Assembly: GCA_022410635.1 (NCBI GenBank)
Contig: JAJVDF010000139.1
Location: 1,978,057-2,042,056 of the forward strand
Origin: Tretioscincus oriximinensis
Lineage: Eukaryota > Chordata > Lepidosauria > Squamata > Gymnophthalmidae
Direction: 5' to 3'
Length of the DNA stretch: 64,000 nt
Within the stretch, counting starts at the first letter, position 1; each line of letters opens with the position of its first letter. This document shows, piece by piece, positions 1 through 10,600 of this stretch. The notes beneath the pieces are model-generated. The model searched no databases. It saw only the letters and a program-made list of their open reading frames with translations, and was not told the origin of the DNA. The position numbers were made by a program, and so were the translations under genes.

Positions 1-64
1 ATCTTTTAAGGATCTCAGGACGAAGTGCTTTGGTCTGCTGAAGGGANTTTTTTTCCAAAACCCA
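1..64. other. Unassigned left edge
   Basis: I see no recognisable gene or repeat in these bases. One N lies at 47. Confidence 0.4.
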
Positions 65-405
65 GGGCTGCCGCTGTATAGACAACATTCCAGATGTAAA
101 CAGCGCCCTGCCAGCTTCCTGTTTCTCTACTTCCTGACAGAATTCCTGTTTCATGCTTTTAAGTTGCATTTCTGCCTGCTTTTCAACTCTGTTTTTTTCA
201 TGATGATAAAAACCTGGATGTCCAGCAGCTTCACAAAGCTGGCAGTAGCAGCGGCCCAAATGTGAAAACAAATGAAACAGAGCTGTTATTGTGTTTAGGG
301 CCTACTGGGAAGTGGAGGCTGAGCAACAGACAGCCTCTTCTGCCCAGCCCGTGTGGGGCCCTGTCCTGTGAACTACAACTCTCAGCCTCCACTGCAGTTA
401 CCCAT
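65..405 (+). repeat. Unclassified interspersed repeat E, copy 1
   Basis: This is one of four related copies (also at 15580, 30180 and 36305), all in the same orientation. Shared landmarks are CCAGATGTAAACA, TTCCTGTTTCTCTACTTCC, TTTCTGCCTGCTTTTC, GCCCAGCAGCTTCAC, a GCAGTAGCAGC run and CTACTGGGAAGTG. It has no open frame, no tRNA boxes and no clear terminal repeats. I cannot assign the family. Confidence 0.7.
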
Positions 406-521
406 GAGTGCACACCCAGCCCCCCACAATCCCTGGACCGTGTGAGGAATTTGCAAAGAGCATGAGATATTTGCAAAGTGCACAAGAAATTTGCAAAACA
501 TGTGAAAAATTTGCGATATCA

Positions 522-709
522 CTTCATGGGGGGAGGGTGAATTCAGGAGCTGCCCCCAGTTTCCAGAGCTTCCTAGTGATAGTGCAGTGAATTTTTTAAT
601 AAAATCCTCAGCAAAAAACAGGGCAATTGCCTCTCCACCCCCACCCCCTGGGGAGGGCAGGCACCCCAAACTAGGGTTTCCTCCCCAAAAGAAGTCATCT
701 GGTCAGCCT
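522..709 (-). mobile_element. hAT-type MITE M1, partial copy
   Basis: The right end reads GAAGTCATCTGGTCAGCCT, the M1 terminal repeat. The interior (CTGCCCCCAGTTTCCAGAGC, then a sequence with CCTCAGCAAAAAACAGGGC) matches the long M1 class in reverse. The left terminus is missing. Confidence 0.6.
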
Positions 710-844
710 ACTAGAAGGTGATTGGGGGACTCAACTATATTAAGAAAAATAGCATATAGAAACTGAGGAAATTGCCTATAAAATGTAAATTAGGATAAAA
801 TAACCCCCAATTCTGTGTACGTGATAAAAGTTTTTTTAAAAAAG

Positions 845-960
845 TGGTAAGCTCCAAAAAGGCATTCTGCAGCTCAGTGGTAGAATAAATGATCTGGAAA
901 GCAGATGTCTGCCACTTTGATACCACATTCTCCCCAGAAATAGGCAATGGTACTATGTAT
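845..960 (+). repeat. tRNA-derived SINE head (degenerate)
   Basis: GCAGCTCAGTGGTAGAA resembles a tRNA A box and the later TTTGATACCAC a decayed B box, at tRNA-like spacing. This is the pattern of old tRNA-type SINEs. No tail is visible. Confidence 0.4.
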
Positions 961-991
961 GAGGTTAATAGGACCCTGATAACATCTAGAG

Positions 992-1413
992 CAGTAATGG
1001 TGAATCTTTGGAGCTCGGTGTGTCAAAATTCATAAAAAAAATAAATCCCTAACTTACCTCGGGTGCCATCTAGAAATATCCATAATTTTGTGATATTTGT
1101 AGCTCAAGTCTAGTAAAAAATGTTATATTTTTGATATATGTATTTATTAAAGAAGCAAAAACAAATAATTCTTTACACTAATGACTCTTTTGTTGCTAAA
1201 TTTCATTGGCTAAGTCTTCACTTGAAGGTTGGTATTTCGTACGCTTCAAACCCAAGCAAGCACTACTAACTTCATCTATCTGTCGGTTTCTTTTATTTTA
1301 ATGCGCTGAATTTTCATTTTTTTAATTAAAATAATAATAATAATTCTTAAATTTTAATTTAATCAGGGCAGTGTGTCACCTTCGACATGGGTGTCATAGC
1401 TTAGCCAACAATG
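992..1413. mobile_element. hAT-type non-autonomous DNA transposon, 422 bp, exact 8 bp target duplication
   Basis: The element runs from CAGTAATGGTGAATC to GTCATAGCTTAGCCAACAATG and is flanked on both sides by ATCTAGAG (984-991 and 1414-1421). The ends are imperfect inverted repeats (CAGTAATGG and, reversed, CATTGTTGG). Subterminal GTGTGTCAAAA and GGGTGTCATAG are also inverted relatives. An 8 bp duplication with CA-starting ends is typical of the hAT superfamily. The interior is AT-rich and non-coding. Confidence 0.8.
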
Positions 1414-1421
1414 ATCTAGAG

Positions 1422-2164
1422 GGCCATTGAATTTGAATGGCTAGAGAAGAGACTTGTTAAGTTTAGAATTCTTATCTAATGAGAATTTTGCTGCTCCTTG
1501 TTTCTCCACTAGGTGTCATTGCTGTTGGTATGGCCTAGGATGATGCCCTTACTTAAGGCAACAGAGAAGGAAGGAAGGAAGAAAAACGATCAAGACTCTA
1601 AAGGCCCAGAGGATTTTGTTTGTACAGAAATGGGAAGAGAGAAAAGCTGTGATGTTTAACACTTCTGAACGTCGTGATGGACGGGTAGATAGGTTACGTT
1701 TTAATCATCTTTTTAGTACAGTGGTTTTATTGTTTTATGAATATTGTACAGGTGAAATCCCATTACAGCAAACGTCAAGGATGTGTTCGGAATAATGAAA
1801 TATTTTCATAACGAAACCCATTGTAACCAACATCACTTCAGGCGTTCTGCCGGATCTTTCAAATTCGTTCATTACGCTGCGAATTTTGTTATATCAGGGT
1901 TTGTTGTCGCGAGTTTTCACCTGTAATCCATGCTGAGACCTTCAGGTAAAAGGCAGGATATAAACACTGAACCAAACAACCGCGTACATTTCAATTTGAA
2001 ATCTAATAAATTCTGCACCAGAATGCTGAATCTGTGCGGCTGGGCATGTGGGGGAGCCTTCCTTGTGATAGCTCCAAGTTGTGAAATTCTCTCCCCTCTG
2101 AGATGCACGAGGCATCTACACTGTACACATTCAGGTGCCTGGTGAAGACACGGAAGCCTGCCAA
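1422..2164. other. Mostly unique sequence with small repeat pieces
   Basis: No gene is seen. Positions 1785-1830 (GAAATATTTTCATAACGAA, then ACCCATTGTAACCAACAT) match 50538-50585, so both are pieces of one dispersed repeat. Positions 1928-1965 (GAGACCTTCAGGTAAAAGGC) resemble a decayed SINE or L2-type tail. Confidence 0.5.
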
Positions 2165-2312
2165 ATATTCCCTGCTCCTTGTGTTTTTAGACGGTTGTAT
2201 TTTTAAATTGTTCTATTTTAAACTGTTTTTATCTTCTTCTTTGTATTGTGATCTACCCTGAGACCTTTGGGTATAGGGCAGAATACAAATGTAAATAAAA
2301 TAATAAATTCTG
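2165..2312 (+). repeat. L2-like LINE 3' end
   Basis: The T-rich stretch is followed by CCTGAGACCTTTGGGTATAG, GGCAGAATACAAATG and an AATA-type tail. This is the usual 3' end of squamate L2-like LINEs and of SINEs that borrow it. Confidence 0.5.
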
Positions 2313-2997
2313 AAGGGCCTTGAGCTACGGATATATGCCAATTCCTACTTTTTATCATCCCAACAACCATAAAAGGCAGAAAAAGCAAAGAGCAATATGT
2401 AAGGTCAAGGCCATCCACTGATGTCGATTTGAACGAGAACTTCCCCAGTTCCAGTCTATTAGGCAAATTATTGTACTATCCTGCTTTTCCCTGCTTGTTT
2501 CCATTCAAATTGTAGTTCTGTTGCTTTGGCAGGAATTTACAACGGAAGTTGCTTTATACCATTTCATACCACATACCTCCCACCAGGTTTCCTTACCTTC
2601 AGCACCNTGCGAATAGGTCTTCGACATAATTTCCGTGTGCCAACAAGCAGTTCTGATTGTCACTGATTACTGCTTGTCNGCACACAGTAATTAGCATTAG
2701 AGACCCAGCCGCTTGGAGCTGAAGATCTTAAAAATAATATAAGGAAACCAGGGCCCCCACTAATGGCCCAACCTTTGAGGGGGAGGGGCTGGTTGCCCTA
2801 TGGGTAGCTATTCTCTCGTCATTTACCCAGAATGCTAGCAGTTTTCTGGGTGCTTGCACTGGAACCCTCCCCAGCACATTCGGCGATGCCAGATTTGGGG
2901 ATGAGACTCTGCAAGAAAGCAGTTTCTGCCCTTCTGAGAATGATTCTGTTCCTGTGTGAGTTTACATAGCCAGAATTCCTAGTTGATCCCAAAGCCT
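2313..2997. other. Unique sequence
   Basis: I see no gene, SINE or LINE match. Positions 2698-2997 are somewhat GC-richer but have no supported coding frame. Confidence 0.4.
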
Positions 2998-3236
2998 TAT
3001 GGACACCAAGGGTATAAATGGGTACGAGGATGGATATCTGGATGCTGCCTCCGGGATGGAGCAACAGGCAGGACTCCTGAAATGCCATTTGCAGGTAGTC
3101 ATGAACAGGTGCATATTTTGCTTTCCTCTGTTCAGACTGCCCTAGTGCATCTGGTGAGCCTCTGTGTGAGACAGAATGCTGGACTAGATGGGCTCTGGCC
3201 TGATCCAGTATGGCTCTTCTTATGCTCTTATGGCTA
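2998..3236 (+). mobile_element. CR1-type LINE, 3' end fragment
   Basis: It contains GGATGGAGCAACAGGCAGGA, CTGGACTAGATGGGCTCTGG and CTGATCCAGTATGGCTCTTC, and ends in a TTCTTATG-type octamer. These landmarks recur in about a dozen fragments across the window. The copy at 40780-41510 carries the reverse transcriptase end and fixes the family. Confidence 0.85.
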
Positions 3237-3734
3237 TAAATAATCCAATTCCAGTGACAGCTCATCTGACTCACTGGTACTAGCAGCACCAATGCAAAAC
3301 GTCCTGGCATTACAGTAAGGTAACATATTAGCAGAGCANCAGGAACAGGTTGGTATCCAGTTGTGCTTTGGCTTTATTTGTTATTCCGAAGTTCCAAATT
3401 GCTCCACTCCGTTAGCATAAAATGGATGAATGTGTGACGAGACTGCAAATAATTTCAATACGTCTCTTTCTGGCTTCAGTTGCGGTGGATTGCTAGAGGA
3501 ATTCATCTCCTTCACAGACACCAGGCAGAAGCAGAATGAACACTGCTCCAATGCACAGAATAGGAGACTGAACTCGTGCAATGATCATGTACATTATCCA
3601 TTGAAAATATTCTCACACTAGCGACCCACACTACCCACACGTCATCCACAAAGGATGGCTGATGGCCTGCAGTTGGCCTGCATTGTTTCCCATGTGTGTT
3701 TGGAGGAATAGCACCCTTTTCTTTCCTTCCTACC

Positions 3735-3822
3735 TATCTGTTTGATAAAGCTAAATGGCCGCCTTGAGACCTTCGGGTATAGGGCGGGGTATAAGTATAA
3801 ATAAATAAATAAATAAATAAAT
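3735..3822 (+). repeat. SINE/LINE tail fragment with (AAAT)n
   Basis: GGCCGCCTTGAGACCTTCGG, then a TATAGGGCGGGGTATAAG stretch and an (AAAT)n tail. This is the 3' end shared by SINE-A copies; the tRNA head is absent. Confidence 0.7.
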
Positions 3823-4300
3823 GGAGCAACAATTTAAATACTAGCTCAGAGAAAACGAAAGTGATTTGTTTTCTGTCAAAGATATTTACTTAGCAAACAC
3901 TGACTACTCTAAAAATTGAATTAGGAATAAGAAGCATGACATAACTGGAAGTCAAGCAAAAGATAGATGCACAAGAAATAAAACGCTACATCAAAGCTTG
4001 CTATTTTTGTATTTGCCCACTAGGTGGTTCTTAAAGACAGACAACGAGAAAATGGAAAGCTGGCTCTTTGATTTTATCTTTTCCCCAAGAGAAACATTTC
4101 ATGTCCTATTTCTTGCTGGCTGCTATGCAATAAACAGTTAAGGAAATTCCAGCATTCAAGACCATCAGGACTAAACTTAGAACAAGTCCTGAAAAAGTCC
4201 AGGGAAAATTCAAAGGTTAGTTTTTCTTGGTATATATCTTGTATGAAAGAGCTTATATATATAAAAAAGGATTTCCATGATNTTAATGCACATTATTGCT
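3823..4300. other. Unique AT-rich sequence
   Basis: No gene or recognised repeat. One N lies at 4282. Confidence 0.4.
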
Positions 4301-4460
4301 TACAAGCGGCCATACCCAGTTCTGCCCAAGCCCCGCCTTTTCTTATGTTTCTGGCCCAGACCCCACCTATGCCTCACCCAGACTCCACCCAGGCCCCNCC
4401 CATACGCCTCAAGTTAAAAGTTCCAAGCCCTGTCATTGGTCAGCAGAGCTCAGAATGTTG
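4301..4460 (-). repeat. C-rich minisatellite-like segment
   Basis: Repeated CCCAGACCCCACC and CCCAGACTCCACCC units on the plus strand are related, in reverse, to the G-rich array at 38338-38445. They are followed by AGTTCCAAGCCCTGTCATTGG, which resembles one unit of the 38 bp minisatellite at 59086-59312. The two GC-rich pieces may belong to one dispersed repeat. Confidence 0.45.
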
Positions 4461-4865
4461 GACGCATTGATGCACCTTTTATTAATAGAGATGAATGCCA
4501 TTCTGGAGCAAGGTTTCCTGTTATAAATATGTTTAACTGAGAATGAAAAAAAACATTTTCAGCCATGGCAAGGAAATATTATCCAGTTAGTAGTCACAAG
4601 AAAGGTCCAATGGCAAGCCTGTATATTAAAGGTATTCTGATGACAACCTAATTTATTCATTCTATTCTATGATGCTACACCAAACTTCAGGACTGAAGAA
4701 GATTTAAAAGTACACGTATGACCAGGGGAAAATATAATGTTTATCATAGAATTAGGTAATCTGGGATATAAATTTATATCTTTAATCAAAGACGTAGGCT
4801 GCTTCCAGACAGAGTCAATAATCCAGTTGAGTTTATATTGCATTTGCCACACCAGCCTGTTAAAT

Positions 4866-5112
4866 GGAGTAGTGGTTAGAGTGTTGGACTCGCATCTGGT
4901 AGTCTCCTGGCTCGATTCCCCATTCCTCCATGAAAGCCAGCTGGGTGACCTTGGACCAGTCACAGTTCTTTGAACACTCTCAGCCCCACCTACTCCATAG
5001 GGTGCCTGTTGTGGAGAAAGCAACCAAAGCTATGTGCTCCACCCTGTGGTTGGCTGGCCTGCAACCTTCAGGTAAAGAGCAGGATATAGGTTCAAATAAA
5101 TAAATAAAAATG
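4866..5112 (+). repeat. SINE-A (tRNA-derived, Sauria-like), near full length
   Basis: The tRNA-like head holds an A-box-like GTAGTGGTTAGAGTG and a B-box-like CTCGATTCC. The body carries GAAAGCCAGCTGGGTGACC, GGACCAGTCACAG and CCCCACCTACTCCATAGGG. The end is AGGATATAGGTTCAAATAAA with an (AAAT)n tail. Other copies have the exact B-box consensus (for example 32728-32966). The layout fits the squamate tRNA SINEs often called Sauria or ACA; the name is from memory. Confidence 0.85.
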
Positions 5113-5154
5113 GCAGGATGCGGGTTTTAAAGCCAATTATCCAGATTTAAAGCC

Positions 5155-5220
5155 AATTATCAAGATATTGGGAGTTGTAGTTCAGGAATATCTGGGGGCA
5201 TCAGTTTGACATTCCCTGCC
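5155..5220 (-). mobile_element. Fragment of long-inverted-repeat MITE
   Basis: GGGAGTTGTAGTTCAGGAAT followed by ATCAGTTTGACATTCCCTGC matches one arm of the palindromic element at 32170-32326. Confidence 0.55.
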
Positions 5221-5857
5221 CTGGTCTATCACTTATAGCAAAAAGAGCTTTTTTTCATAAAAACCAGTTGTTACACAGGGGCTATGGTCACACATGTGCT
5301 TTTATACCATCTCCAGTCCTGAAGAACTGGACTGCATGATGCCAGACAAAAATAGGTTTTTCTGGTTTTTAGTCCTATTCTTCTTGACTAAATGGCCATT
5401 TTGTGGAGAGAGCGGCTTTAGAACAGAAATAGCCTCTGCCATGCTAACACTTCAGGTGATTTAACAGTATGAGTTTCCATTCGTTACTGTGGGCTGCCAG
5501 AGTAAATTACAATTTAAAAACACACAAAACATAAAAGGCTTCCCTCCTTTGATATCATTACCCAAGTGAGGAGGTTTGTGTGATTAATGCCTAGCAATCT
5601 AAGAGGAAAGATGTTGTGGTTGTGTTGCATGAAATGTGAAATGACAAGGGACTCATTTTCATGTATCTTGATGGCGTCTTTATGTTGCCATTATCATTGT
5701 ACTGATTTTTAGCTCCTTGTTGTGCTAACATCGTTTACATGCTCCCTTTAGCTATTTTACTACTTTGAAAAGTCGTAGTGAGTCTGTTTGAAGTACAGCA
5801 ATGCCAACCTCTGCTCTGGCCCCTTTTAAATGTAACACTAAGGATTTTGTACATGTA
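5221..5857. other. Unique sequence
   Basis: No gene or repeat is recognised. Confidence 0.4.
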
Positions 5858-6350
5858 GACAAAGTATATTTGATCTGATTGAAGTGTACAAAATCATGCA
5901 TGGGATGGATAGCGTGAATAGAGAAAACCTGTTTTCTCTATAACACAACACTAGGACCAGAAGGCACTCCTTAAAACTGGTGGGCAGAAAAGTGGGAACA
6001 GACAAAGGAAAGTATTCTTTCACCCAGAGGGTCATCGGCCTGTGGAATTTACTTCCTGAAGAGGTGGGGGTAGATAACAGCTTGGATAGTTTCAAGACAG
6101 AACTAGACAGGTTTATGGATACGAAGGGTATAAATGGGTACTAAGATGGATGTCTGGATGCTGCCTCTGGGATGGAGCAACAGGCAGGACTCCTGAAATA
6201 CCATTTGCAGGGAGTCATGAACAGGGGCATATTTTGCTTTCCTCTGTTCAGACTGCCCAAGTACATCTGGTGGGCCTCTGTGTGGGTCAGAATGCTGGAC
6301 TAGATGGGCTGTGGCCCAATCCAGTTTGACTCTTCTTATGTTCTTATATT
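5858..6350 (+). mobile_element. CR1-type LINE, 3' fragment with decayed ORF2 end
   Basis: The first 250 bases are homologous to the coding end of the 40780-41510 copy, including AAAATCATGCATGGGATGGA and TTCACCCAGAGGGTCATCGG. The rest is the 3' end with CTGGACTAGATGGGCTGTGG and TTCTTATGTTCTTAT. The frame is broken. Confidence 0.88.
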
Positions 6351-6529
6351 TGTATAAATGATGGTGCTAGATAAACGTACAGAAATCTTCATTCATTTGA
6401 TAAAAAAATCAGTCTGATATCTGCAGAAGAAAAGAGTTATTTCACAGGGTGGAATAGTCTTTGGATTACCAGAGTTATCTTGCAAGAGAAAACCTAGATG
6501 ATGATGATGATGATGAAGATGACAACAAT

Positions 6530-6816
6530 AACAACAAACTGGTTTTTATACCCCACCCTTCTCATCCAATGGGACTCATAGCAGCTTACAAGGTTAATTT
6601 TCAACTGAAGGCTGACATTTATTCTATCGCCCCACCAGATTAGTGATGGTACTCATTAATCTTCTTGAAATGTAGATTGCAAATCTACTTTCTTTCAAAC
6701 GACATATTTAGCTGAAACTGAGGCCAGCTGAGCCCTCTTCATTGCCAACACAGGGCTTTGAGAATGGATCTCTCAGTTGAAATACCGTCTCTTGATGATT
6801 GTGCCATTCGTGCTTA
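6530..6816 (-). repeat. SINE-B, subfamily 2
   Basis: Read on the minus strand it starts at a tRNA-like head and passes through the ACACAGGGCTTTGAGAATGG region. It carries the subfamily 2 core TGTAGATTGCAAATCTACTT and ends near the (GAT)n run at 6495-6530. The same core occurs at 33165-33485 and 50606-50880. Confidence 0.7.
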
Positions 6817-6835
6817 ATCTCACCATTCCTGCCTT

Positions 6836-7007
6836 GTAATGCCCCTTTCACCAAAGGGCAGCTTTCTCCACAACAGGCACCCTGTGAAGTAGTTGGGGCT
6901 GAGAGAGTTCTGAAGAACCATGACTGGCCCAACGTCACCCAGCTGGCTTCCTGGAGGAGTGTGAAATCGAAGCTGGAGAGGACCAGATCCAAGTAACACC
7001 AAACTGG
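6836..7007 (-). repeat. SINE-A, 3'-truncated
   Basis: In reverse the copy begins AGTTTGGTGTTACTTGG and includes GCCAGCTGGGTGACGTTGGG and CCCCAACTACTTCACAGGG. The AATA tail is lost. Confidence 0.75.
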
Positions 7008-7430
7008 CAAGGATTGAGCAAACAGCTTTTCTCAACATGCCAGGACATGTCACCACACCTCAGATATACAATATTTTTAAAAACCAATCTCACTCCACTG
7101 ACTTGGATAAATTTTCATGGAGACCATAAACATGAAAGATGCAAAAGTTTTGTCAACATGTCCATTAAAAATAACCATCTATTTATGTACTTATTATGGT
7201 CGAACATTTTTTTCTTTTGTAAATTTGATATGGTCAAATGACTAATCATTAAAGTATTCGTTAAGCAATTTATCAACAAGTCAAAATGACGTGAATTAAT
7301 TTTTTAGTTCTACAGGCCACGGTTTTGATTTGTACAAAACCAGTTTCCANGCGAACGTTAAAAAAAAAGATAGGATGATACATTATAGTTTCTGTTTGAA
7401 TGAATCTTTCTGAAGCTCCAGCCCACATTT
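7008..7430. other. Unique AT-rich sequence
   Basis: No gene or recognised repeat before the duplicated segment. Confidence 0.4.
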
Positions 7431-7772
7431 CACTAGGCACACCGCAAAAGGAGTACATTAAGCTTTGACCTTTTTGTCCATGCTAAATACTGAACTAAAT
7501 ACCAAACTAATGGCGTATAGATATTTCAGAATAACTATAAGCAGTGCTTTTTTTCTAAAAAAAAAAAGGTGCCGGTACTAACGCCGGCAAGGGGGGGGCG
7601 GCACTAGGCACACCGCAAAAGGAGTACATTAAGCTTTGACCTTTTTGTCCATGCTAAATACTGAACTAAATACCAAACTAATGGCGGGGGGGGGTTTCAG
7701 AATAACTATAAGGGGGGGGTTTTTTCTAAAAAAAAAGGGGGGGGGGTACTAACGCCGGCAAGGGGGGGGCGG
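7431..7772. other. 171 bp direct duplication, probable assembly artefact
   Basis: Positions 7431-7601 are repeated almost exactly at 7602-7772. The second copy differs mainly by short blocks turned into G runs (for example GGCGTATAGATATTTC becomes GGCGGGGGGGGGTTTC). It abuts the N gap. Base calls drifting to G plus duplication at a gap edge look like poor read quality or gap filling, not biology. Confidence 0.75.
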
Positions 7773-8093
7773 NNNNNNNNNNNNNNNNNNNNNNNNNNNN
7801 NNNNNNNNNNNNNNNNNNNNNNNNNNNNNNNNNNNNNNNNNNNNNNNNNNNNNNNNNNNNNNNNNNNNNNNNNNNNNNNNNNNNNNNNNNNNNNNNNNNN
7901 NNNNNNNNNNNNNNNNNNNNNNNNNNNNNNNNNNNNNNNNNNNNNNNNNNNNNNNNNNNNNNNNNNNNNNNNNNNNNNNNNNNNNNNNNNNNNNNNNNNN
8001 NNNNNNNNNNNNNNNNNNNNNCCCCCGCCCCCCCGCCTAAATAAAAGGTGCCGGTACTGCGTTCCGGCGTGTTCCAGCACAAAAAAAGCCCTG
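7542..8093. mobile_element. hAT-type MITE with poly-T ends, interrupted by assembly gap
   Basis: The left end is CAGTGCTTTTTTTC and the right end GCACAAAAAAAGCCCTG, an inverted pair. Subterminal GGTGCCGGTACT occurs on both sides. The flanks ACTATAAG (7534-7541) and TCTATAAG (8094-8101) agree at 7 of 8 bases, a hAT-type target duplication. The true interior is unknown because of the gap and the duplicated segment. Confidence 0.75.
7773..8021. other. Assembly gap (249 N)
   Basis: An unbroken run of N. The flanks are G-rich on the left and C-rich on the right, consistent with a GC-rich palindromic centre that failed to assemble. Confidence 0.99.
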
Positions 8094-8121
8094 TCTATAA
8101 GGGACTCCCAGGAATAGAGAG

Positions 8122-8330
8122 TTAGTTTGGTGTAATGGACAGAGTGTTGGACTCTTATCTAGTCATCTCCCAGTTCAATTCCACATTCCTCCTTGAAGCC
8201 GGCTGGTGACCTTGGGCCAGTCACAGTTCCTTCGAACTCCCTCAGCCCCACCTATTTCACAAGCTATTTGTGCTGAAGAAAAAAAGAAAAATCTTTGGTG
8301 TAAGGAGTGTTATAAATATTATTGTTATTC
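8122..8330 (+). repeat. SINE-A
   Basis: AGTTTGGTGTAATGGACAG, B-box-like AGTTCAATTCC, GGTGACCTTGGGCCAGTCAC and CCCCACCTATTTCACAAGC are seen, then a shortened tail ending GTTATAAATATTATTG. Confidence 0.8.
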
Positions 8331-8483
8331 CAAAATATGCAGTAACAGCAGAATAGGTAAGCAACATCTGAGTGCAAATTCAAATTCTTCTAGCTGACCA
8401 AAAGAAAAGGGTATTCAAATGTACTTTATTTTAGCAACATTTGTACTAATTACTTTTTGATGTTTTACCCTGAATTCATCCCA

Positions 8484-8765
8484 TGAGGTCATGCATGTTC
8501 AGTAGTCCACTCGCTAATAGGGCCCAGGGTCTTGAGTTTTCTAGCCACCACTATTTGTCCAATTCTGCATCAGTCATTTGTAAAATCCCAAAAATAGCCT
8601 TCATAGGGCATTTAGTAATGTGGACGTGGTAAATCTCACCAGATTTCGAAACTACAAGTAAATGTTCATTGGCTCTCAGCTCACAGAGAATGCTGGGGAC
8701 TGTAGTAAGCTAAGCACAGCAATGATTTACGGAGCTTCTCATGTGACAANAATGTAACGAAGCAT
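8484..8765 (+). repeat. Unclassified interspersed repeat C, copy 1
   Basis: One of three related copies (also 11370 and 19758), all on the plus strand. Shared landmarks are GGTAAATCTCAC, AGATTTCGA, TGTTCATTGGCTCTCAGCTC and AGAATGCTGG. No coding frame or tRNA box is seen. Confidence 0.65.
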
Positions 8766-9939
8766 GAGGCGGAATTGTGAATTTCGTTTGTCCAGATTGA
8801 AATGAAATAGCAAAGCTAAACATGTTGTGGGAAGGCACACTATGATAATGATAAAGTTTATTAAATAAAAAGAAGCATGCAAAAATAGCCAGAAGTGATT
8901 TGCCTAAGAGCTACTAAAATTCTAAAGAAATAAAAAGGTCGTGTTTTGGAAAATATTTTGAATCCATATTAGTGAAACATATGCGATTAAAAAAACCGAA
9001 CAGATGGGGGACTGGTGTTAATGATAGTGAGAAGCTACACAAAGTCACAAATAACTTTCAAGAGGGAAACACAATGCAATTTTGAAAGTTCCAATTTCTA
9101 GAGCTATATTTGGGACCACGCCTAACTAGTTAGATGGATTTTTCTGTGAAAAACAAGACCGCACGTCTGCTCAGAGAACAGTGAGAGAAGTCTGTTAGCA
9201 GTACTTCCTCCGAAACAGTGGAATACACTTGACTAACACTGATTTTTGTTAATATCACCCACTTGAGCCCCACTCTCAAGATTTATGATGTCACTATTAG
9301 AGCCCTCCAGGTCATTACAATCTTGCCTTTCATCTAGCATGTATATAAATAATTGATCATCATAAGGATTGAAACCTGGGGAAATGAAGACAACTTAACA
9401 CAGATATTCTTTATGACATCAATTACAGGAGGAAATCATTTGGTGAGACAAGAAAATATTTCAAGAGGTGTAATCATGGGAGCCTCTACAAGACTTTGCA
9501 TTGCAATAGAAAAGCTTTCAGCAACGATGACAAGGATTGCTTTGGAGGCAGAAATGCTTTATTGTGCAATGAAACTAGGTCACTTGCACGTGACTCTTTC
9601 CAGAATATGAATTTTGTTTTAATTAAGTGATATCCAACTGGTTAATCAAATTTAAACAACATTTAATATATTGCAAAGGTGCAAGAAACACTGTAATCCT
9701 ACACATTACAGCCCTGTTGGAGAAGAGGCTTCAATGACCCGGGGGGAGGGGGGTGACATTAGAAAACAAAGAGTATATCTACATATTTGTCTTGGCATAG
9801 CCTATTGTGACTTGTGACCACTCCACTTCTGCATGTTTTTTTAATGCCAAGGTGCTAAGATTAGAGGCCAATTGTACAGAGTGCTGGAACCTGTTTCTTT
9901 TCCCAGGAGCCATTTCCCCATGGCTTTAAGGGTCAGATT
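8766..9939. other. Unique AT-rich sequence
   Basis: About 1.2 kb with no recognised repeat. The open frame at 9353-9610 (85 codons) has no homology I recognise and no splice context; I treat it as chance. Confidence 0.45.
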
Positions 9940-10480
9940 TAACATCTAAGATAAGAGTTATGGTTTAAGGTAACAGTCAGGATTAAGTTTGGGGTTAATG
10001 TTAGGGTTAAGATTAGGGTTAAGTTTAGAGGTTGGGCAGGGTTAGGATTGGGTTTGTGTAAGGGGTAACGGTAAGACCACGTTTAGGGTTAGGGTTAGAG
10101 TTGAGTTATAGTTAGATTTATGGGTAAATGTTAGGGTTAGGGTTAGGATTCATTAGAGTTGTAGTTGGTATCAGGATTAAGTAGGATTGGAATTAGTGTA
10201 GGGTTAGGGTTAGAATTAAGATTACACTTAGGATGTCAAGTGTACATCTTAAGGTCAAGGAAGTAAGGTTAAGGAGGAAGGGTTAAGATTAAGGTTAAAT
10301 TAGGGTAGGAGTTAGAATTAAATTTAGGGTTAGTGTAGGATTAGAGTTGGGTTATTTTAGAGTTAGGATTAAGATTAAGATTACAATTAGGATGACAAGG
10401 TTAAGGTTAAGGTTAAGGTTAAGGTTAAGGTTAGAAAAGGAAGGAAGGTTAAGGTTAAGGTTAAAGAAGGATGGAGGGAT
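9940..10480 (+). repeat. Degenerate interstitial telomere-like array
   Basis: About 540 bases are dominated by GGTTAGGGTTAGGG-like units on the plus strand, with variants GGATTAAG, GGTTAAG and GGGTTAGAG. The last part (10400-10462) is a cleaner GGTTAA run. Vertebrate telomere repeats are TTAGGG, and interstitial arrays of this kind are known in squamates. Confidence 0.85.
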
Positions 10481-10532
10481 GGTTATGATTAAGATGAAGT
10501 TGGGATGCTTAAATCAGCATCTAATATTGTGT

Positions 10533-10600
10533 AGGCACAAATGGCTCAGCAGGCAAAGTGCCCGTCTTTCATCGGGGGATCGGGTTTTGAACCAAATTAT
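10533..10600 (+). repeat. SINE-B head only
   Basis: AGGCACAAATGGCTCAGCAGG, then a tRNA-like spacing to GGGTTTTGAACC. It matches the head of the SINE-B copies, but the body is absent. Confidence 0.6.

Noticed and set aside
2819..3310. 163-codon minus-strand frame
   Set aside because: Most of it is CR1 3' end read in reverse; no host domain is seen.
4866..4940. tRNA gene
   Set aside because: The A and B boxes belong to the head of SINE-A; the cloverleaf is incomplete and the same head recurs in many copies.
7706..8082. Long minus-strand frames over the gap
   Set aside because: They exist only because N codons do not stop translation.
9940..10480. True chromosome end
   Set aside because: Ordinary sequence continues on both sides and the units are heavily decayed.
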